Positions 1-7,176 of a DNA stretch of 36,680 nucleotides are shown in pieces. Position 1 is the first letter of the stretch. Every line of letters starts with the position of its first letter. The stretch comes from a virus, in the IMG/VR virus record IMGVR_UViG_3300027963_000162, positions 1 to 36,680 of that record. The stretch is one strand, 5' to 3'. Made by a program: the position numbers and the translations under genes. The notes under the pieces are model-generated. The model saw only the letters and a list, made by a program, of their open reading frames with translations, made no database searches and had not been told where the DNA came from.

Positions 1-62
1 CCCAGGGTATTGAGCAGATCGTTAAGCAAGATGCTATTGCTTACGCTTACGCAGATAGGTAA
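1..62 (+). CDS. C-terminal end of a rightward gene cut by the window edge
   Basis: An open frame enters from the left edge and encodes about 19 residues (ending in AIAYAYADR) before the TAA at 60-62. It converges on the endolysin gene, and the two 3' ends overlap by 16 nt. The rightmost gene of the window, an SNF2 helicase, also runs rightward off the other edge, so in a circular or permuted genome this could be the tail of that operon. Nineteen residues do not identify a family. Reality as a gene is inferred only from the open frame and orientation. Confidence 0.35.
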   Translation, partial: QGIEQIVKQDAIAYAYADR

Positions 63-526
63 ATAGCGCGTTCGTCTTTGCGGCGGTTCTCAAGTCCTCG
101 TAGGACTTTCCCGCCCGCTTTACAATATTTTAGGAACTCATCGGCTGCGCCTGCGTAGTCACCACGATTATGTTTTTGGCGCAGGGTTGAACGTTGTAGC
201 GTTCCCAAGCCTACGTTAAAACTAAAGCTCACAAGAGCGTCAAGCCAGCCTTGACTATTAGCAGCGCTAGGGCAATAGCGCAGAACTCCCGCAACAAACC
301 GATCAAGGTCTTTTTGAAGAATGGCATCAACTTCCTCCATCGTAAACAGGCGGTTGTCTTCCGGTCTAATCGGGTACTTAAGCCGGTCTTCCATAGACAG
401 CTTGGCTTGTTCCGGATAAAGCACATGCCCGACGCCGATTGTATGCAGGGCAGCAGGACATCGGTAGGGTTTAAGTTTTACGCCTTCGTGGTGCTTAATT
501 AGCGTAAGTGCTTTGGTGCTAATCAT
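47..526 (-). CDS. Endolysin, T4-type lysozyme (GH24 muramidase)
   Basis: Hydrolyses the glycan strands of peptidoglycan at the end of infection. At 159 aa it has the usual size of a single-domain phage lysozyme. The N-terminus carries the GH24 triad with canonical spacing: Glu14, eight residues, Cys23, five residues, Thr29, followed by the IGVGH stretch. Cys replaces the usual Asp, as in P1 Lyz. A conserved helical half follows (WLDALVSFSFNVG near 94-106). No signal peptide or signal-anchor segment is visible, so export should depend on the holin just upstream. The ATG overlaps the holin stop in an ATGA junction, which suggests translational coupling. It is the last gene of the leftward late operon. 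Confidence 0.92.
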   Translation of the reverse strand: MISTKALTLIKHHEGVKLKPYRCPAALHTIGVGHVLYPEQAKLSMEDRLKYPIRPEDNRLFTMEEVDAILQKDLDRFVAGVLRYCPSAANSQGWLDALVSFSFNVGLGTLQRSTLRQKHNRGDYAGAADEFLKYCKAGGKVLRGLENRRKDERAIYLSA

Positions 527-1038
527 TTGCCAAACGCACGGCCACCGAAGTGAAACGCAATAATCGAAGCGAATAAAGCCTGAGTCTCATCATCCCAAAG
601 TTGATTAGCCAGTTCTTTAAAGTCTACGCCGCTAGTTAGTCCTTTGTACGCCAGTACACTATCGATGCCTACTAGCAGGAAAAAGAATCCGTAAGTAATT
701 ACAGGACGCACACTAGCGCGTAAGTTTTTCATCCAAGTAGATGTACCTTCAGATAGCGCCGTATCATGGGCGTATATAGCATTCATCTCCGCTTTTTGTG
801 CGTCGATTAGCGAGACTTTCTCCGCAGATTGTGTCTGAGTTCTAATCTCGTCTAGCTTGATTTCTTCGATTTGTTGCTGGGCTGCATATCCGGCGGCGGC
901 TAGTTGTAGCTCTCGGCTTATTTGCATTTGAACTAGTTCTAGCTCATGTTTTTTGTCTGACTTGTCTTGGAAAAAATCCAGTACCTTGGGTAAACCACCC
1001 ATTAAAAACGATCCCAATGTTGAAAAGAAAGTAAGCAT
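523..1038 (-). CDS. Holin of the three-TM / gene-transfer-release type
   Basis: Probable holin that permeabilises the inner membrane so that the downstream lysozyme reaches the wall. The 171-aa protein has a short hydrophobic, glycine-containing N-terminus (about 1-22), a long charged helical middle (about 25-100), then the LRASVRPVITYGFFFLL segment that marks the GTA_holin_3TM family, and a further hydrophobic stretch near the C-terminus (ALFASIIAFHFGG). Its position immediately before the endolysin with an ATGA overlap supports a lysis role. The start overlaps the previous stop by one base (TAATG). Family assignment is by recognition of the RPV-TY-FF region. Which membrane segments actually span is inferred. 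Confidence 0.75.
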   Translation of the reverse strand: MLTFFSTLGSFLMGGLPKVLDFFQDKSDKKHELELVQMQISRELQLAAAGYAAQQQIEEIKLDEIRTQTQSAEKVSLIDAQKAEMNAIYAHDTALSEGTSTWMKNLRASVRPVITYGFFFLLVGIDSVLAYKGLTSGVDFKELANQLWDDETQALFASIIAFHFGGRAFGK

Positions 1039-1247
1039 TATTCCCCCTGCATTCCCATTAAAATTTTAGCGCGTAGTTCACGCATTTTCTTTATTTCTTG
1101 CATTGCTGCGGCGGTAGCGTTGTTCATATCCATATACATTATCCCCATGATGGGAAGAGCTATGACGAGCACAAAACACAAGACCACCACGGCGACGAGA
1201 AGTGACCACGGTATGTGTGACTCGTTCTTATCAGTATCATCAGCCAT
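1038..1247 (-). CDS. Small single-TM protein of the lysis region
   Basis: A 69-aa protein if it starts at the Met beginning MADDTDKNESHIPW. The frame is open further up to an ATG at 1331 (97 aa). I prefer 1247 because the extra 28 codons lie over a clear transmembrane segment of the preceding gene in another frame, whereas the shorter form starts with an acidic, soluble-looking N-terminus followed by one membrane helix (SLLVAVVVLCFVLVIALPIM). A short amphipathic C-terminal helix follows (about 45-69). The longer start does have an AGGA 12 nt upstream. It sits between a membrane protein and the holin, so a lysis accessory or antiholin role is possible. I see no lipobox and cannot call it a spanin. 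Confidence 0.6.
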   Translation of the reverse strand: MADDTDKNESHIPWSLLVAVVVLCFVLVIALPIMGIMYMDMNNATAAAMQEIKKMRELRAKILMGMQGE

Positions 1248-1876
1248 AGAAACCACAACGTTATGAATAGAACCGCGATTACTGACGCTAGTTGTTCCTT
1301 GAGCTTTCTTTTTATATTTGCCCGTCGCCATTTTGCAACCCGATCCTGCTTAAGCTCTTCGACATGTGCTGCCTCCTGCTCGGCGACAATACGTTTCCAC
1401 ATCGTCTCAAACTTACCCCACAACGCACCTAATTCTTTGGGCGCTTGGTAGACCATTGTTTCGCGTATTTCTACAAGCAGCGCATCTAGTCTAGCTGTAA
1501 TAATGATTCTACGCAAAGCACGACGGCCTACACTTTCTTCGCCTTTATAAACTTTCTTGCCTGATATTTCTTCTTGTAGCAGCGCTTTACTTAACGCGTC
1601 GTACGCATCCATCAAAGCGCCCAACTGATTGCCAATTTCGGTGTAGACGTCGTTTGGGTCAGCCTTAGCTATCTCTTGCACACGCTGGACTTCAGCGTTG
1701 TACTGCATTTTTTGCGCAGGAGTTGGGTCTACTATTTTGTGAAACTGCGCTTTTAAATCATCTAATACTTCACGTACATCGCCTGCTGCATTTTTAACGT
1801 CTTTGTATAGCTGACATCCTTTTTTTACTGCAGCAACAGCAGCATTAGCAGCGGCAAGTAGTGTAAGCGGATCAAT
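1160..1876 (-). CDS. Helical protein with C-terminal TM; apparent ATT start
   Basis: A conventional start gives 182 aa from the ATG at 1708, but the frame stays open to 1897 and the extra stretch looks like real protein: DPLTLLAAANAAVAAVKKGC and a further helical run. In that region there is no ATG, GTG or TTG. The first residue of the natural-looking N-terminus coincides with ATT at 1876-1874, one base after the upstream gene's TGA, with CAGGA at a normal distance. I therefore propose ATT initiation by translational coupling (238 aa), or a +1 frameshift at the UGA. The product is mostly charged helix with one hydrophobic segment near the C-terminus (LASVIAVLFITLWFLWLM). Its 3' end overlaps the next gene. 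Function unknown; the lysis-region position is suggestive only. Confidence 0.65.
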   Translation of the reverse strand: MDPLTLLAAANAAVAAVKKGCQLYKDVKNAAGDVREVLDDLKAQFHKIVDPTPAQKMQYNAEVQRVQEIAKADPNDVYTEIGNQLGALMDAYDALSKALLQEEISGKKVYKGEESVGRRALRRIIITARLDALLVEIRETMVYQAPKELGALWGKFETMWKRIVAEQEAAHVEELKQDRVAKWRRANIKRKLKEQLASVIAVLFITLWFLWLMILIRTSHTYRGHFSSPWWSCVLCSS

Positions 1877-1877
1877 G

Positions 1878-2099
1878 TCATTTATCCTGTTTAGCTTCTA
1901 AACGGTCAAATATTTTACCTAACATCTCTTTTACTTCGCGCATATCATCACGGTAGTCTTCGCGGGTAACATACATGTGCGGCATAGCGCGCACGTCCGT
2001 ATCAAGACGGTCAAGCGATCGGTGGATGTTGTTCAGTATCCACCCACCAAAAAACCCCGCAATGGCTACCACTATATTAAAAAGAATTTGCGAATCCAT
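1878..2099 (-). CDS. Small membrane-anchored coiled-coil protein
   Basis: This 73-aa protein has one N-terminal membrane helix (about residues 5-22, ILFNIVVAIAGFFGGWIL) followed by a charged helical tail rich in Asp, Arg and Glu that ends KIFDRLEAKQDK. The pattern of one TM plus a coiled-coil tail is frequent in phage lysis cassettes and could be a holin-like or scaffold-type membrane protein, but I do not recognise a named family. It lies between the fibre cluster and the putative lysis genes. Its final codons contain the CAGGA that would serve as ribosome binding site for the following gene. Confidence 0.7.
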   Translation of the reverse strand: MDSQILFNIVVAIAGFFGGWILNNIHRSLDRLDTDVRAMPHMYVTREDYRDDMREVKEMLGKIFDRLEAKQDK

Positions 2100-2100
2100 G

Positions 2101-2775
2101 TTACGCCCATGCGCCTACAGAAGTATTTGCGCCAGATGCGCCAACTGGATAAATCATAAAATAACTGCCCGCCACAGTACTATATGCACCGCCTGGTGCT
2201 GCTGACAATGTATATTGCGGAATAAATGTGCCGCCAGCGTTAACAGAAATAGTACCCCTACCGGAAAATACAGCAGTCTCTGTAATAACCCCTGTCGATA
2301 AAGTTACTGTTGTGTTTGATACGGCGCTAACAAATACCGCTTCAAGACCCGCATTGTTTCGAGTAAAAACAGAATACCCAATATTATTAACCGTGGCTGT
2401 TCCGGCAAAACTTAACCCCGTTGTACGCGCGGTTGAACCTGCCGTTTTACTAAGCCCAAAAGAAAATTCAAATTCATACACAGTGCTAGACGACAATGTT
2501 ACGCCCACACCAAAAATGTTCTGCGCGGTACTAACGTTAGCGCCTGCAAGGTCAGCATTTAACCTAAAAAACTGTGCTTCCGGTATTACACCTCGTTGCG
2601 TACCTTGAGGCGTTGCGTACATAACTTTGCCGTCGTACTCAATAGACCCTGCTACCGCAGCAGTCAAGTTTGTGCCTGACGTTAATAGTATAGGTTGCGT
2701 AGTAGCTGTACCCGCTTGCAAGGTTAATACGGGGGGTGAAGTAATACCGTTAGTGCCGTCAATAGTTATTGTCAT
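2101..2775 (-). CDS. Tail-fibre-like protein sharing a C-terminal domain with the 695-aa fibre
   Basis: A 224-aa, Thr/Ser/Ala/Gly-rich protein with the low-charge, beta-rich look of a phage fibre or adhesin. From residue about 42 it reads AGSIEYDGKVMYATP, then QFFRLNADLAG, then a region ending YEFEFSFG. The same arrangement (AGTFEFDGSTFFSTD, HFFRLTADGS, YEIEVYFYFG) forms the C-terminal 190 residues of the large fibre at 9918-12005, so the two are paralogous there. The start overlaps the stop of the small upstream gene (ATGA). It is probably a host-contact or fibre-tip component. The exact role is not determinable from sequence. Confidence 0.75.
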   Translation of the reverse strand: MTITIDGTNGITSPPVLTLQAGTATTQPILLTSGTNLTAAVAGSIEYDGKVMYATPQGTQRGVIPEAQFFRLNADLAGANVSTAQNIFGVGVTLSSSTVYEFEFSFGLSKTAGSTARTTGLSFAGTATVNNIGYSVFTRNNAGLEAVFVSAVSNTTVTLSTGVITETAVFSGRGTISVNAGGTFIPQYTLSAAPGGAYSTVAGSYFMIYPVGASGANTSVGAWA

Positions 2776-2897
2776 GATGTCTGCTCATCGGTTTGAGGAG
2801 GCTGCGCTATCGCAGCATCATATTCAGCTTGCTCTTCGGGAGTTAAAGGCACTTCGGTTACTTCGCCAGTTTGTAAGTCAACCACAATTTTGTGCAT
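2772..2897 (-). CDS. 41-aa acidic protein between fibre genes
   Basis: A short frame, ATG at 2897 and TGA at 2774-2772, that exactly fills the gap between two fibre genes and ends in an ATGA overlap with the next. The product begins MHKIVVDLQTGEVTEV and continues with an acidic helix (PLTPEEQAEYDAAIAQ). The layout of a short beta segment (VVDLQTGEV) and then an acidic helix recurs in small proteins next to phage tail-fibre genes, some of which act as fibre assembly factors. Whether this one does is inference. The leader (GAGTAAACATC) resembles that of the 2903-3517 gene, a trace of the local duplication. Confidence 0.7.
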   Translation of the reverse strand: MHKIVVDLQTGEVTEVPLTPEEQAEYDAAIAQPPQTDEQTS

Positions 2898-2902
2898 GAT
2901 GT

Positions 2903-3517
2903 TTACTCGTAAAATATGTTGATTGTGCCAGCAGACGGCGTTGTATCAAAGGTGTCTGTGCCGTTGAAAGTTGTAATACGAACAGCAGTAAGAGCAGCCG
3001 AAAGAGTTACGTACCCCCCGCTAAACGTACCATTGTTGCCCGTTACACCAGGCGCAACTATTCCCGATCCGCACCAAGTATTAGCATTAATGTTGTTAAA
3101 CGTAACGGTTCCGCTGTATACGTTTGCTGCAACGATGTTAGGGTTTGCGATATACCCCGTAGACATTGCGGCTGTAGATGAAACGTAATTAGCTTGTCCT
3201 ACGTATCCAGTATTAGCATACGTTGGAGTAGCTCCGGTGCCTAAACGTATATATATATCACTTGTGCCGCTTGTAGACACACCAGTAAACATCACCGTAA
3301 TCCGTTTAACCCAAGACGGTATGTTTGCAAAGTCAATTGATGTTTGACCCGCACAAGTAACAGCCGTACTGGACACAATTGGGTAAAGCGTGCCAGTAGT
3401 CACCGAAGCAGTACCTACAAATGTTGTATTTAAGCTAGTGCTAATCGTAATAGCATCCGAACCTCCAACTTGAATGGCTCCCGATCCATCTTCATTTGAT
3501 TTAATTCCTACGCTCAT
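2903..3517 (-). CDS. Fibre/appendage module protein, copy 1 of a tandem pair
   Basis: A 204-aa, Thr/Ser/Gly-rich, beta-type protein. After a short N-terminal part (DGSGAIQVGGSDAITIST) it contains a domain beginning near YPIVSSTA, with landmarks FANIPSWVKRITVMF, an RLGTG segment, GTVTFNNINANTW, LTAVRITTFNGTDTF and the C-terminus TINIFYE. The next gene (3523-4176) has the same landmarks in the same order, so the two arose by tandem duplication. The N-terminal part resembles repeat segments that attach fibre tips to a shaft. A host-contact appendage is likely; no enzymatic motif is visible. Confidence 0.72.
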   Translation of the reverse strand: MSVGIKSNEDGSGAIQVGGSDAITISTSLNTTFVGTASVTTGTLYPIVSSTAVTCAGQTSIDFANIPSWVKRITVMFTGVSTSGTSDIYIRLGTGATPTYANTGYVGQANYVSSTAAMSTGYIANPNIVAANVYSGTVTFNNINANTWCGSGIVAPGVTGNNGTFSGGYVTLSAALTAVRITTFNGTDTFDTTPSAGTINIFYE

Positions 3518-3522
3518 AATGT

Positions 3523-4176
3523 TTACTCGTAAAGAATGTTAATTGAACCAGAACTAAACGTAGCCGTGCCCGCCAAAGTAGTAATTCTAACGCCTGTTAC
3601 TGCGGCTACAGCGTCGCATGTTCCGGCGGCGTTAAAAACAAACGTAGAGTTATTAGATAGCGTTGAATCTAATATCCAAATTGCGTCCGATATATTTTGC
3701 AATCTAATTACGCCGGTAAAAATAGTGTTTGTTGTACCTATAGATACTTGATACCGCGAAGATGGCCCAGCGGTTACTGTAGCGCCTCCAGTAATAACCC
3801 CCGAAGCTGCGCTAGCATATCCGGCGGTAACAATTGTGCTAGCACCTGTTATTAATTGAATTGCAAAACTACTACCCGCAGACATAGTAACCGTATTTAA
3901 TTGTATAGATACGCGCTTAGCCCAAGACGGAAGATTTAAATAGTTAAGCGCGGTATTTGAAGTAACAGTGGTAGCCGTGCTTGGTATTAAAGGGTAAATA
4001 TACGTATTTAACCCAGCAGTTTGTATATTTCCTGAAAAGGTAGCTAATTGCGAAGTAGATAAAGTTAACGCAGTCGTACCTACGCTAGCGCCAGTTTTAA
4101 ATTCTAACGCCCCCGTATTATCCGCACTAATAGCTAATCCGTTTGTTGCATTGCCAGCGGTAATTATGCTTGACAT
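3523..4176 (-). CDS. Fibre/appendage module protein, copy 2 of a tandem pair
   Basis: A 217-aa paralogue of the 204-aa protein at 2903-3517. Shared landmarks are YLNLPSWAKRVSIQL, the GVIRLQNISDAIW region, VTGVRITTLAGTATF and the C-terminal INILYE. The N-terminal 50 residues (NTGALEFKTGASVGTTALTL) have the repeat style of fibre shafts. AAGGAT lies seven bases before the ATG. The two copies have diverged widely in the loops while keeping the framework, which suggests different receptor specificities or heteromeric assembly. Function as an appendage is inferred from composition and neighbours. Confidence 0.72.
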   Translation of the reverse strand: MSSIITAGNATNGLAISADNTGALEFKTGASVGTTALTLSTSQLATFSGNIQTAGLNTYIYPLIPSTATTVTSNTALNYLNLPSWAKRVSIQLNTVTMSAGSSFAIQLITGASTIVTAGYASAASGVITGGATVTAGPSSRYQVSIGTTNTIFTGVIRLQNISDAIWILDSTLSNNSTFVFNAAGTCDAVAAVTGVRITTLAGTATFSSGSINILYE

Positions 4177-4185
4177 ATTTAATCC

Positions 4186-5073
4186 TTAAATAACGACGTA
4201 ACGCGCGCCGGTAGGTATCGTGATAACTACTGGCGACGTAATAGTAGTAGCCGATACAGACTGCGATGGAGTGATCTTATATGTACCTATGCCACCAGTG
4301 GCAGTAGTAAATTCAGAAATTGTAGTGCCTACCGTTACGCCTGTACCGCTAATAATTGACCCAACGGCTAACACGCCTTGAGCAACGCTTGCAATGGTTA
4401 GCGTGGTACCCGCTATGCTTCCTGTACCGCTAAATGCAGGGCCAGTAGTTATAACGCCGGTTGACATAGCGTTTTTACCTGCTTGCAACGTGTAGCTCGT
4501 AGTAACAATCTGATCGTTTTCGTAAAAGGATTGGTTTGTGCCGCCGCCTGTTGCACCTGAACCACCTAACGAGCCCCAACCAGCAGGCGTGTAGCCTTCA
4601 AATTTAGCCGTGGTGGTGTTATACCGCATCATGCCGCTAGATGGCGCAGCAGGGCGATCCGTCGTAGCGCCTGCGGGCATTAAGACATACCCAAAACCAG
4701 TAAAGGTTACGTTCTGAGTAGCTGAGAGCGTAGTAAACGCGCCCGAGTTAGGCGCTACATCGCCAATAGCAGGGGGTGAGCCAAACGACAAGTTGTCTAC
4801 CGGCACCAGAATATTGTCCGTGCTGTATTGCGCTACATCGTTAGCATCCGTAATCAAAAACTTGTACGCAACGGTTGGCTGTAGCCAGATGTTGGCCATG
4901 CCCCGCGAGTCAAGAATGATTGGGTTGGTGTTAGCGGTATCACCTGCTTGGCTTGTGTACGTTGCAATAGGCGTCGTCGTGCCGCCAGCGTAGGTGTAGA
5001 CCTTGCCTAGCACCAGCGGATTGCCGTTGCTGTCAAAGAACTGTTGCTTGGGTGTCGGGGTTAACGATGCCAT
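4186..5073 (-). CDS. Tailspike/tail fibre with P22-like head-binding N-terminus
   Basis: A 295-aa protein. Residues about 8-85 (QQFFDSNGNPLVLGKVYTYA, then DSRGMANIWLQP and AYKFLITDAND) match the pattern of the P22 tailspike head-binding domain and its relatives in environmental phages, which dock the spike to the short tail. The rest is Gly/Thr/Ser-rich. It contains a shaft-like segment (TLSATQNVTFTGFG), a collar-type motif (MMRYNTTTAKFEGYTPAGW) and ends in a complete-looking IPTGARYVVI terminus. No endorhamnosidase or other depolymerase domain is present, so the distal receptor-binding parts may be supplied by the following module genes. GAGG lies eight bases before the ATG. Confidence 0.78.
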   Translation of the reverse strand: MASLTPTPKQQFFDSNGNPLVLGKVYTYAGGTTTPIATYTSQAGDTANTNPIILDSRGMANIWLQPTVAYKFLITDANDVAQYSTDNILVPVDNLSFGSPPAIGDVAPNSGAFTTLSATQNVTFTGFGYVLMPAGATTDRPAAPSSGMMRYNTTTAKFEGYTPAGWGSLGGSGATGGGTNQSFYENDQIVTTSYTLQAGKNAMSTGVITTGPAFSGTGSIAGTTLTIASVAQGVLAVGSIISGTGVTVGTTISEFTTATGGIGTYKITPSQSVSATTITSPVVITIPTGARYVVI

Positions 5074-7176
5074 TTAATCGCCTCTTAATTCATTAACGCT
5101 TTCGGGGGCTAATGCGTTTGTTGTTCCCACTGCCGCCGCGCCTTTACCAGTTTTTGGTACTATTAACCATTCTTGCGGATTTTTTAATGTTCGTAATATT
5201 ACGTTACGGTCGGAAGCAGGCATTAACTGAAGCAGTTGCGCTAATTTCTCACCTGACTGCGCGGCGGTAGTAAGTGAATCCATCACTTTTTTACCTAGTT
5301 TTTTTTCTAGTACATCTAACGCCGTATTGACAGTAGTCGTAACTTTACTCAGGTACGGCGGAATCCTAGCGCCAAACACTTTGCTCTCTAGTAATTCTCG
5401 TAGCGTATCTTGCCCTAACGTAGCTTGGCTTTCTATACCCAAATCGCGTTTTATTTCTGCCGCGGTGCCTTTGAGCGTAGCCATCGCTTTGGCACTCATT
5501 TCTTTGGCTATATCGTAACTGCCTGGGCCAAAAATCTTTTCTACTTCGTCTGGCGATCCACCTTCTACTAACTTAATAAATCCTTTTTTATCGTTCTTGT
5601 ACATCTCTTGCGCCGCACCAGCCAATTTTTGTTGGCTTAATTGCTGTGCGTGTTTTGAATACTCAGCTAAGTAGTCTTTATAGCCTTTACCGCCTGCCGC
5701 TTCAATAGCGTCATCAATTAAAGGTTTAATCTTAGACACCACGCTAGAGGTTAAGTTACGTTGCGTAGTGGCATCAAGACCAGGGCGCAACTGCGCGACC
5801 GCAGCTACAATAGAATTTTTACGAATAGCGTCTAATGCCCGCGCGTCAATAACGCCGCCGCTTTCAGTCCATCTAGCAATATCATTGGCTATATTTTTTA
5901 CCGCACCTTCAAGAATATCGTTACCGGCAAACTCAGGGTTTTTAGCTAAGCCTTCAATTTTGCTAATCACCGATGCTGACTTTAACGGCACAACGCCGTT
6001 GTTTTTTAATGTGTCTACAGCGGCTTGAGCAAACCTAGCGCCTTCGCCAAGGTCTAACGAGGCAGACGCGGCTTGAGAGGCCCAATCGTCTGCTTTTTTA
6101 GCTAGTTCACCCGCATACGTAAAGCGCGTAAATCCTACGGGTATGCCTTTCTTAATTAACTCTAGCCTGCCTGCGGCTTCTGCAATTCTTCCCGCGTTTA
6201 CTAAGTCGCGTACTTCTTGCACTTTGGCAGCGGCCTGTTCGCCTAAACTACCCGCGCGAGCTTCTAACTCTACAAGCTCCCGCGTTGTTTTGTTAGCTTG
6301 ATCTAACGCCGTTTCACGCATAGGCGTAGTAGCAGTGTTCAACGCTTTCTTACCTTCGATCTGCGCTGCTTTGACTTCTGTAGCGGTTGTGCCTCCAGCC
6401 AAATCAGCTAACGCGTTTAGCCGCGTCATTTCTTGAACTTCAGCGTTAGTCAACGCATTTTTAGCCGCTTGAGGCGTGCGAGTCTCTACCCGACGCAATA
6501 GGGCTTGCGCTGCCGGTGCTTTAAGTTCTGATACCGCTTGTCTAGCAGATAAACCTGCATCGGCTGCACGGGCGGCTATTGTGGCTTTAGCTACGTCATC
6601 GCCAAAGGCTTGTCTTAATATATCCGCAGCTTTTAACTCACCTAATTTACCGGACAAAGCGTCATAAATTTTACCTGCGCTTTTAGCGCCCATCTTTATT
6701 GCTTCGCCAATGTAGTGCCCCGCAGCACGGCCACCAGCCTCAAACGTCATGCCGGTCAATACGTCTTTAGCGCCAGACTCAAGCCCTTGGGCTGGCGTCA
6801 TAGGAGGCGCATTGCCCGCTAAAACATCTGCTTGTTTAAGTAAAGCTTCAGTAGCTGCATATCCGGCACCACCGCCCGCTACCATACCAAAAGGCCCAGC
6901 AGGCGCGCCAAAAGTTGCTCCTGCCATAGTTCCAAGTGCTTGCACGGTAGGAGATACAAATTCACGTACCGCGGCAAATCTAGGCGATTCTACGCGGGCA
7001 GCCGGAATTTCATTTGACGGCGCAGGGGCAGGGGCAGGAGTTAACCCAATCTTTGCGTCAAAATCTGCGCGCGGTATATCAGAATAAAATTTAGCGTGCA
7101 AAGCACCCGCTAAATCAGCATCAGACATATCCGAATATTGCGGGTACTGCGCGCGGATTTCAGCGATAGTTGCCAT
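5074..7176 (-). CDS. Large internal ejection protein, gp16-like by position
   Basis: A 700-aa, Ala-rich, mostly helical protein. It starts with a conserved-looking module (MATIAEIRAQYPQYSDMSDA, about 1-45), then a proline-rich linker (TPAPAPAPS, 46-54). A hydrophobic Gly/Ala segment at about 75-110 (LGTMAGATFGAPAG) could insert in a membrane, and the remaining 550 residues are long charged helices. In P22 the largest ejection protein, gp16, is encoded third in the ejection set and helps carry DNA across the inner membrane. The same slot, size class and composition here support that role. I see no lysozyme or transglycosylase motif. The start overlaps the previous stop (TAATG). Confidence 0.68.
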   Translation of the reverse strand: MATIAEIRAQYPQYSDMSDADLAGALHAKFYSDIPRADFDAKIGLTPAPAPAPSNEIPAARVESPRFAAVREFVSPTVQALGTMAGATFGAPAGPFGMVAGGGAGYAATEALLKQADVLAGNAPPMTPAQGLESGAKDVLTGMTFEAGGRAAGHYIGEAIKMGAKSAGKIYDALSGKLGELKAADILRQAFGDDVAKATIAARAADAGLSARQAVSELKAPAAQALLRRVETRTPQAAKNALTNAEVQEMTRLNALADLAGGTTATEVKAAQIEGKKALNTATTPMRETALDQANKTTRELVELEARAGSLGEQAAAKVQEVRDLVNAGRIAEAAGRLELIKKGIPVGFTRFTYAGELAKKADDWASQAASASLDLGEGARFAQAAVDTLKNNGVVPLKSASVISKIEGLAKNPEFAGNDILEGAVKNIANDIARWTESGGVIDARALDAIRKNSIVAAVAQLRPGLDATTQRNLTSSVVSKIKPLIDDAIEAAGGKGYKDYLAEYSKHAQQLSQQKLAGAAQEMYKNDKKGFIKLVEGGSPDEVEKIFGPGSYDIAKEMSAKAMATLKGTAAEIKRDLGIESQATLGQDTLRELLESKVFGARIPPYLSKVTTTVNTALDVLEKKLGKKVMDSLTTAAQSGEKLAQLLQLMPASDRNVILRTLKNPQEWLIVPKTGKGAAAVGTTNALAPESVNELRGD

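Noticed and set aside
1160-1708. Start of the TM-helical protein at ATG 1708
   Set aside because: Sixty-odd upstream codons are clearly protein-like and begin just after the previous gene's stop, so the ATG is probably internal.
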